Shown here: one piece after another, positions 54,489 through 57,324 of the stretch | Layout: every line of letters begins with the position of its first letter | Position numbering within the stretch: position 1 is the first letter of the stretch | Assembly (NCBI GenBank): GCA_030041005.1 | Contig: JASHOR010000090.1 | Span: forward strand, 1 to 57,324 | Reading direction: 5' to 3' | Length of the DNA: 57,324 nucleotides | Origin: Xanthobacteraceae bacterium | Lineage (GTDB): Bacteria > Pseudomonadota > Alphaproteobacteria > Rhizobiales > Xanthobacteraceae | Program-made: the position numbers and the translations under genes | Notes under the pieces: model-generated | The model's database searches: none | Told to the model about the DNA's origin: nothing | Seen by the model: only the letters and a program-made list of their open reading frames with translations

Positions 54489-55010
54489 GTGAAAAAAGCC
54501 CGGCGCAAGCGCGTTGTTATCGTCAGCGACAAGATGCAGCGAGGCTATCGCTACGAGCGCACGGCACCGTGCGGCCGCGGTTTCGATCCCGACTTCAAGC
54601 CACAGCTCACGCCCGCAGAAATGCTCCGCCTCGGTGTGTTCTGCGGCAAGTACCTGACCGATTGCCGCACGGAATTTCCCAAGAGCTGGTTCGTCCGAGC
54701 CAAGCTCGCCCTGGGCAGGCGCGACTGCGCGCTCAACTACTTCGGCGTGGACGCCAGCCAGCCGCTTTCGGAGTGGCGGCGCAAGGGCTGGCTGCATCGC
54801 GACGACCCACGCGGCTGGTTCCAGTGGTATTGCCGCTACTATTCGGGGCGCCGCATGCCCGACGAAGACGGACGGCAGATCGGGCGCTGGAAAGCGATCG
54901 GCCGGCATGTGCGTCAGCTCCAGAAGAACTGCGAGCCCGGCGATCTCGCCTGCCGCAAACGTCAGCGCCAGGCGCTGCTGCATTGGGCCTACGACAGCCG
55001 AAAGATTTGA
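54489..55010 (+). CDS. conserved-looking Trp/Arg-rich protein of unknown function
   Basis: 173 residues from GTG 54489, with AAGGAG 9 bases upstream (a GTG at 54471 is the longer option). The protein is very basic at the N-terminus (KKARRKRVVIVSDKMQRGY). Its centre is rich in aromatic and charged residues: TPAEMLRLGVFCGKYLTDC, FPKSWFVRAKLALG, NYFGVDASQPLSEW, RDDPRGWFQWYCRYYSGRRM. It ends with a helical basic region (CRKRQRQALLHWAYDSRKI). Related sequences exist in many bacteria, from memory, without assigned function. No membrane segment or signal peptide. Confidence 0.75.
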   Translation: MKKARRKRVVIVSDKMQRGYRYERTAPCGRGFDPDFKPQLTPAEMLRLGVFCGKYLTDCRTEFPKSWFVRAKLALGRRDCALNYFGVDASQPLSEWRRKGWLHRDDPRGWFQWYCRYYSGRRMPDEDGRQIGRWKAIGRHVRQLQKNCEPGDLACRKRQRQALLHWAYDSRKI

Positions 55011-55108
55011 ATGAGGCGGAGAAAGGCACGAGTCAGCGTGGTGGCTCGCCACGACAACAATCACTGTGACGCTTCGGCGCACCTCCAGGGTGAGGGGAAA
55101 GCGCAGCA

Positions 55109-55582
55109 CTACAACCGCAGCAGCGGCCGCTTGCCCTTCTCCTCGCGCGGCACCTTCACCAGCGCCTCGCCGTCGAGCACCACCTGCCGGCCGACCTTGC
55201 ACACGCAGGTCAGCCGCGCCCGCGATTTCTCCGGCATCAGCTCGGCCACGGTGACGAGGACTGTCACGGTGTCGCCGATCCTCACCGGGGCGCGAAAATT
55301 GAGCGTCTGCGCAATGTAGATCGCGCCCGGCCCCGGCAGCCGCGTGCCGAGCACCGCCGAGATCAGGCTGGCGGTGTAGAGGCCGTGCGCGATGCGGCGG
55401 CCGAACGGGGTGTGGGCGGCAAAGTGCTCGGACAGATGCACCGGATTGCGGTCGCCGGTGAGTTGCGCGAAGCCGACCACGTCGGATGAGGCGATCGTCT
55501 TCTTCAGCCGCTCGGTCATGCCGACCTTGAGGTCGTCGAAGAACAGCGTGCGGAGCGGCGGCAGACTGCTCGGTATCGTCAT
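55109..55582 (-). CDS. MaoC-family (R)-specific enoyl-CoA hydratase
   Basis: Single hot-dog-fold MaoC hydratase. The hydratase 2 motif is complete: Asp and His in TGDRNPVHLSEHFA, then TPFGRRIAHGLYTASLISA. It adds water to trans-2-enoyl-CoA to give (R)-3-hydroxyacyl-CoA, feeding polyhydroxyalkanoate or fatty-acid metabolism (PhaJ-like). 157 residues, normal. The ATG at 55582 is the conserved start. It stands alone, with no phaC or beta-oxidation gene nearby. Confidence 0.9.
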   Translation of the reverse strand: MTIPSSLPPLRTLFFDDLKVGMTERLKKTIASSDVVGFAQLTGDRNPVHLSEHFAAHTPFGRRIAHGLYTASLISAVLGTRLPGPGAIYIAQTLNFRAPVRIGDTVTVLVTVAELMPEKSRARLTCVCKVGRQVVLDGEALVKVPREEKGKRPLLRL

Positions 55583-55605
55583 GGCGTCATCTTAGCATGT
55601 CGTGT

Positions 55606-55672
55606 CATGCCCGGCGGCTTTATGCCGGGGCATCCACGTCCTTGCCTGAAGTAAGAAAGACGTGGATGGCCG
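55606..55672. repeat. palindromic dispersed repeat
   Basis: CATCCACGTC (55631-55640) pairs with GACGTGGATG around a spacer containing GCCTGAAGTAAG, and CATGCCCGGC pairs loosely with the flanking GGCCG. Repeats with this CATCCACGTC / GACGTGGATG core are widespread in Bradyrhizobium. It follows the MaoC gene start region. Confidence 0.6.
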
Positions 55673-55677
55673 TAGAC

Positions 55678-55770
55678 AGCCGCAGGGTGGATTAGCAAGG
55701 CGTAATCCGCCATTTTTCTTGACCCGCCGAACAACAATGGTGGATTACGCCTTCGGCCAACCCGCCCTAC
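55678..55770. repeat. palindromic dispersed repeat before the luciferase-like gene
   Basis: GGCGTAATCCGCCAT pairs with ATGGTGGATTACGCC, and AGGGTGGATT at the left echoes AACCCGCCCT at the right. The repeat ends 10 bases before the next ATG, so the gene's upstream region consists largely of repeat sequence. Confidence 0.65.
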
Positions 55771-55780
55771 ATATAAACGC

Positions 55781-56803
55781 ATGAAAAAGATCGGCTTCCT
55801 CTCGTTCGGCCATTGGACGCCGTCGCCGCATTCGCAGACGCGGACGGCGTCGGACGCGCTCTTGCAATCGATCGAGCTTGCGGTGGCCGCCGAGGAGCTC
55901 GGCGCCGACGGCGCGTTCTTCCGCGTCCACCACTACGCCCGCCAGCTCGGCTCGCCCTTCCCGCTCCTGGCCGCTGTTGGCGCACGGACCAAACGCATCG
56001 AGATCGGCACCGCGGTTATCGACATGCGCTACGAGAATCCGCTGTATATGGCTGAGGATGCCGGCGCAGCCGACGTCATCAGCGGCAGCCGCCTGCAGCT
56101 CGGCATCAGCCGCGGCTCGCCTGAGCAGGTGATCGACGGCTGGCGCTACTTCGGTTACGCGCCGGAGGAAGGCAAGACCGACGCCGACATGGCGCGGCGC
56201 CACACCGAGGTGTTGCTCGAGGTGCTTCGCGGCCAAGGTTTTGCCAAGCCCAATCCGCGGCCGATGTTTCCGAACCCGCCGGGCCTGTTACGGCTCGAGC
56301 CATATTCGCAGGGCCTGCGCGAGCGCATCTGGTGGGGCGCGGGTTCGAGCGATACGGCCGAATGGGCCGCCAAGATCGGCATGAACCTGCAAAGCTCGAC
56401 GCTCGTTTATGACGAGACCGGCGAGCCGCTCGCGGTGCAGCAGGCGAAACAGATCCGCAAATTCCGCGAGGTCTGGAAGGCAGCCGGGCACACACGCGAG
56501 CCGCGCGTCTCGGTCAGCCGCAGCATCTTCGCCCTCACCGACGATCGCGACCGCATGTATTTCGGACACGACGGCGAAAGCCAAGATCAGATCGGCTTCC
56601 TCGGCGACGGCCGGCGCACCGTGTTCGGCAAGAGTTACGCCGCCGAGCCGGACGCGCTGGTCGAAGAGCTCAAGAAAGACGAGGCCATCGCCGAAGCCGA
56701 CACGCTGTTGCTGACGGTCCCCAACCAGCTTGGCGTCGATTACAACGCCCACGTCATCGAGGCGATCCTCAAACACGTCGCGCCGGCAATGGGGTGGCGG
56801 TGA
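55781..56803 (+). CDS. luciferase-like (LLM class) flavin-dependent monooxygenase
   Basis: A second bacterial-luciferase-superfamily TIM-barrel protein. Motifs seen are KIGFLSFGHWTPSPHSQTRT, AAEELGADGAFFRVHHYARQL, IEIGTAVIDMRYENPLYMAE and RLQLGISRGSPEQVIDGW. It differs clearly from the LLM protein at 23953 and belongs to another subgroup. Substrate unknown. 340 residues, full length. No ribosome site is obvious because the region upstream is repeat DNA. It faces mfd tail to tail. Confidence 0.85.
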   Translation: MKKIGFLSFGHWTPSPHSQTRTASDALLQSIELAVAAEELGADGAFFRVHHYARQLGSPFPLLAAVGARTKRIEIGTAVIDMRYENPLYMAEDAGAADVISGSRLQLGISRGSPEQVIDGWRYFGYAPEEGKTDADMARRHTEVLLEVLRGQGFAKPNPRPMFPNPPGLLRLEPYSQGLRERIWWGAGSSDTAEWAAKIGMNLQSSTLVYDETGEPLAVQQAKQIRKFREVWKAAGHTREPRVSVSRSIFALTDDRDRMYFGHDGESQDQIGFLGDGRRTVFGKSYAAEPDALVEELKKDEAIAEADTLLLTVPNQLGVDYNAHVIEAILKHVAPAMGWR

Positions 56804-56852
56804 GGCGCGGAGCAAGCGCACTCGCCAAGGGACAAGGCCAATTTCATCACGT

Positions 56853-57020
56853 CATTCCGGGGCCGAGCCAACGGGGCCCCGCGCGGCCCGATGACAGGCT
56901 CCACGAGGAGCCCGGAATCCATATTGACAAGTTTGGCAGAATTATCCCTGCGAAACCAGATTATCTGAATCGATCGTGATTATGGATTCCGGGTTCGCGC
57001 CTGCGGCGCGCCCCGGAATG
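56853..57020. repeat. long inverted repeat at the mfd 3' end
   Basis: CATTCCGGGG at the left pairs with CCCCGGAATG at the right, and GAGCCCGGAATCCATA pairs with TATGGATTCCGGG in the middle. It shares these arms with the repeat at 29175-29270 but has about 70 extra bases in the centre. It ends 4 bases before the mfd stop. The left part between the two arms differs from the pyrG copy. Confidence 0.82.
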
Positions 57021-57024
57021 ACGG

Positions 57025-57324
57025 CTAAGCGGCCTTCTTGCCCTCCTCCGCCAGTCCCGCCAGCGCGCGCAAAATGCCGGCGGCGCCGCGCAGCCGCGCC
57101 TTCGGCGTTTCCCATTCGTCGAAGAATACGACTTTCATGTCCGGGCGAACGCGGGCGCCGGCCGGATGCTTGGCGATGAAGGAAATAAGTCCATCGGGAT
57201 TAGCGAAAATATTGTCGCGGAACGACAGCACAGCGCCCTTCGGCCCGACCTCGATCTTCTCGACATTGGCGCGGCGGCACAGCGCCTTGATGCCGACCAC
57301 CTGCAAGAGATACTCGACCTCCTC
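57025..57324 (-). CDS. mfd: transcription-repair coupling factor Mfd, C-terminal end (partial)
   Basis: The last 99 codons of a protein that continues past the window edge. Reading in from 57324 gives [20 protein letters not shown], then VEKIEVGPKGAVLSFRDNIF, ANPDGLISFIAKHP and ARLRGAAGILRALAGLA. This matches the C-terminal regulatory (TRCF) domain of Mfd, which removes stalled RNA polymerase and recruits UvrA. Confidence in the family is good, but the helicase core is outside the window. Confidence 0.85.
   Translation of the reverse strand, partial: EEVEYLLQVVGIKALCRRANVEKIEVGPKGAVLSFRDNIFANPDGLISFIAKHPAGARVRPDMKVVFFDEWETPKARLRGAAGILRALAGLAEEGKKAA

Overview
The window is high-GC chromosomal DNA from an alphaproteobacterium of the order Hyphomicrobiales (Rhizobiales), most like the Bradyrhizobium / Rhodopseudomonas / Pseudolabrys group (Nitrobacteraceae-Xanthobacteraceae). 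This is inferred from gene order (ntrBC-ntrYX-dat-hfq-hflX; tpiA-secG-pyrG-kdsA; dacC-tmk-holB-metG-tatD; ssb facing uvrA), from Omp25/31-type barrels, from alphaproteobacterial SOS boxes (GTTC-N7-GTTC), and from palindromic intergenic repeats typical of that group. No phage, plasmid, CRISPR or intact insertion sequence was seen.

Layout. 0.3-9.7 kb: nitrogen two-component systems NtrB/NtrC and NtrY/NtrX, a class IV aminotransferase, Hfq and HflX on the + strand. 9.7-13.4 kb: mazG, a large cluster of nested palindromic repeats, dps, a membrane methyltransferase and a decayed phytanoyl-CoA dioxygenase pseudogene. 13.4-20.8 kb: a minus-strand housekeeping run rlpA, dacC, tmk, holB, metG, tatD and a PhnP-like hydrolase. 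21-25.4 kb: a Bug/TctC-type binding protein, tRNA-Ser(UGA), an unusual double-barrel outer membrane protein, a luciferase-like monooxygenase and a small Cys-containing protein. 25.5-27.8 kb: a thiamine operon thiO-thiS-thiG behind a TPP riboswitch, with thiO apparently starting at CTG. 27.9-32.5 kb: tpiA, secG, pyrG, a NIPSNAP protein and kdsA. 32.7-36.2 kb: ppiD-trpE. 36.4-38.5 kb: a small secreted repeat protein, a metallo-hydrolase and a cupin. 38.6-43.0 kb: gyrA, marC, a small protein and a GNAT acetyltransferase. 43.1-48.9 kb: a signalling group (HD-GYP protein, MASE4 hybrid histidine kinase, REC-EAL phosphodiesterase, DUF2269 membrane protein). 49-57.3 kb: a second repeat cluster, ssb, an Omp31-like protein, uvrA, an unknown conserved protein, a MaoC hydratase, a second luciferase-like protein and the 3' end of mfd.

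How the genes work together. NtrBC and NtrYX sense and transmit nitrogen or redox status, and Hfq adds post-transcriptional control. tmk, holB, gyrA, ssb, uvrA and mfd cover DNA synthesis and repair; both ssb and uvrA carry a LexA-type SOS box. kdsA, dacC and rlpA build or remodel the envelope, and ppiD and secG handle exported proteins. The HD-GYP and EAL proteins both have intact catalytic motifs and should lower cyclic-di-GMP, and the hybrid kinase between them is a plausible input.

The most unusual signal is a superfamily of long palindromic repeats (modules A, B, C and D) at about 10.55-10.87, 23.83-23.91, 42.15-42.19 and 48.99-49.33 kb. Their arms are clearly related between modules, yet each module keeps its own self-complementarity, so both arms have changed together. 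In two places the repeat's terminal TAG is exactly the stop codon of a gene (marC and ssb).
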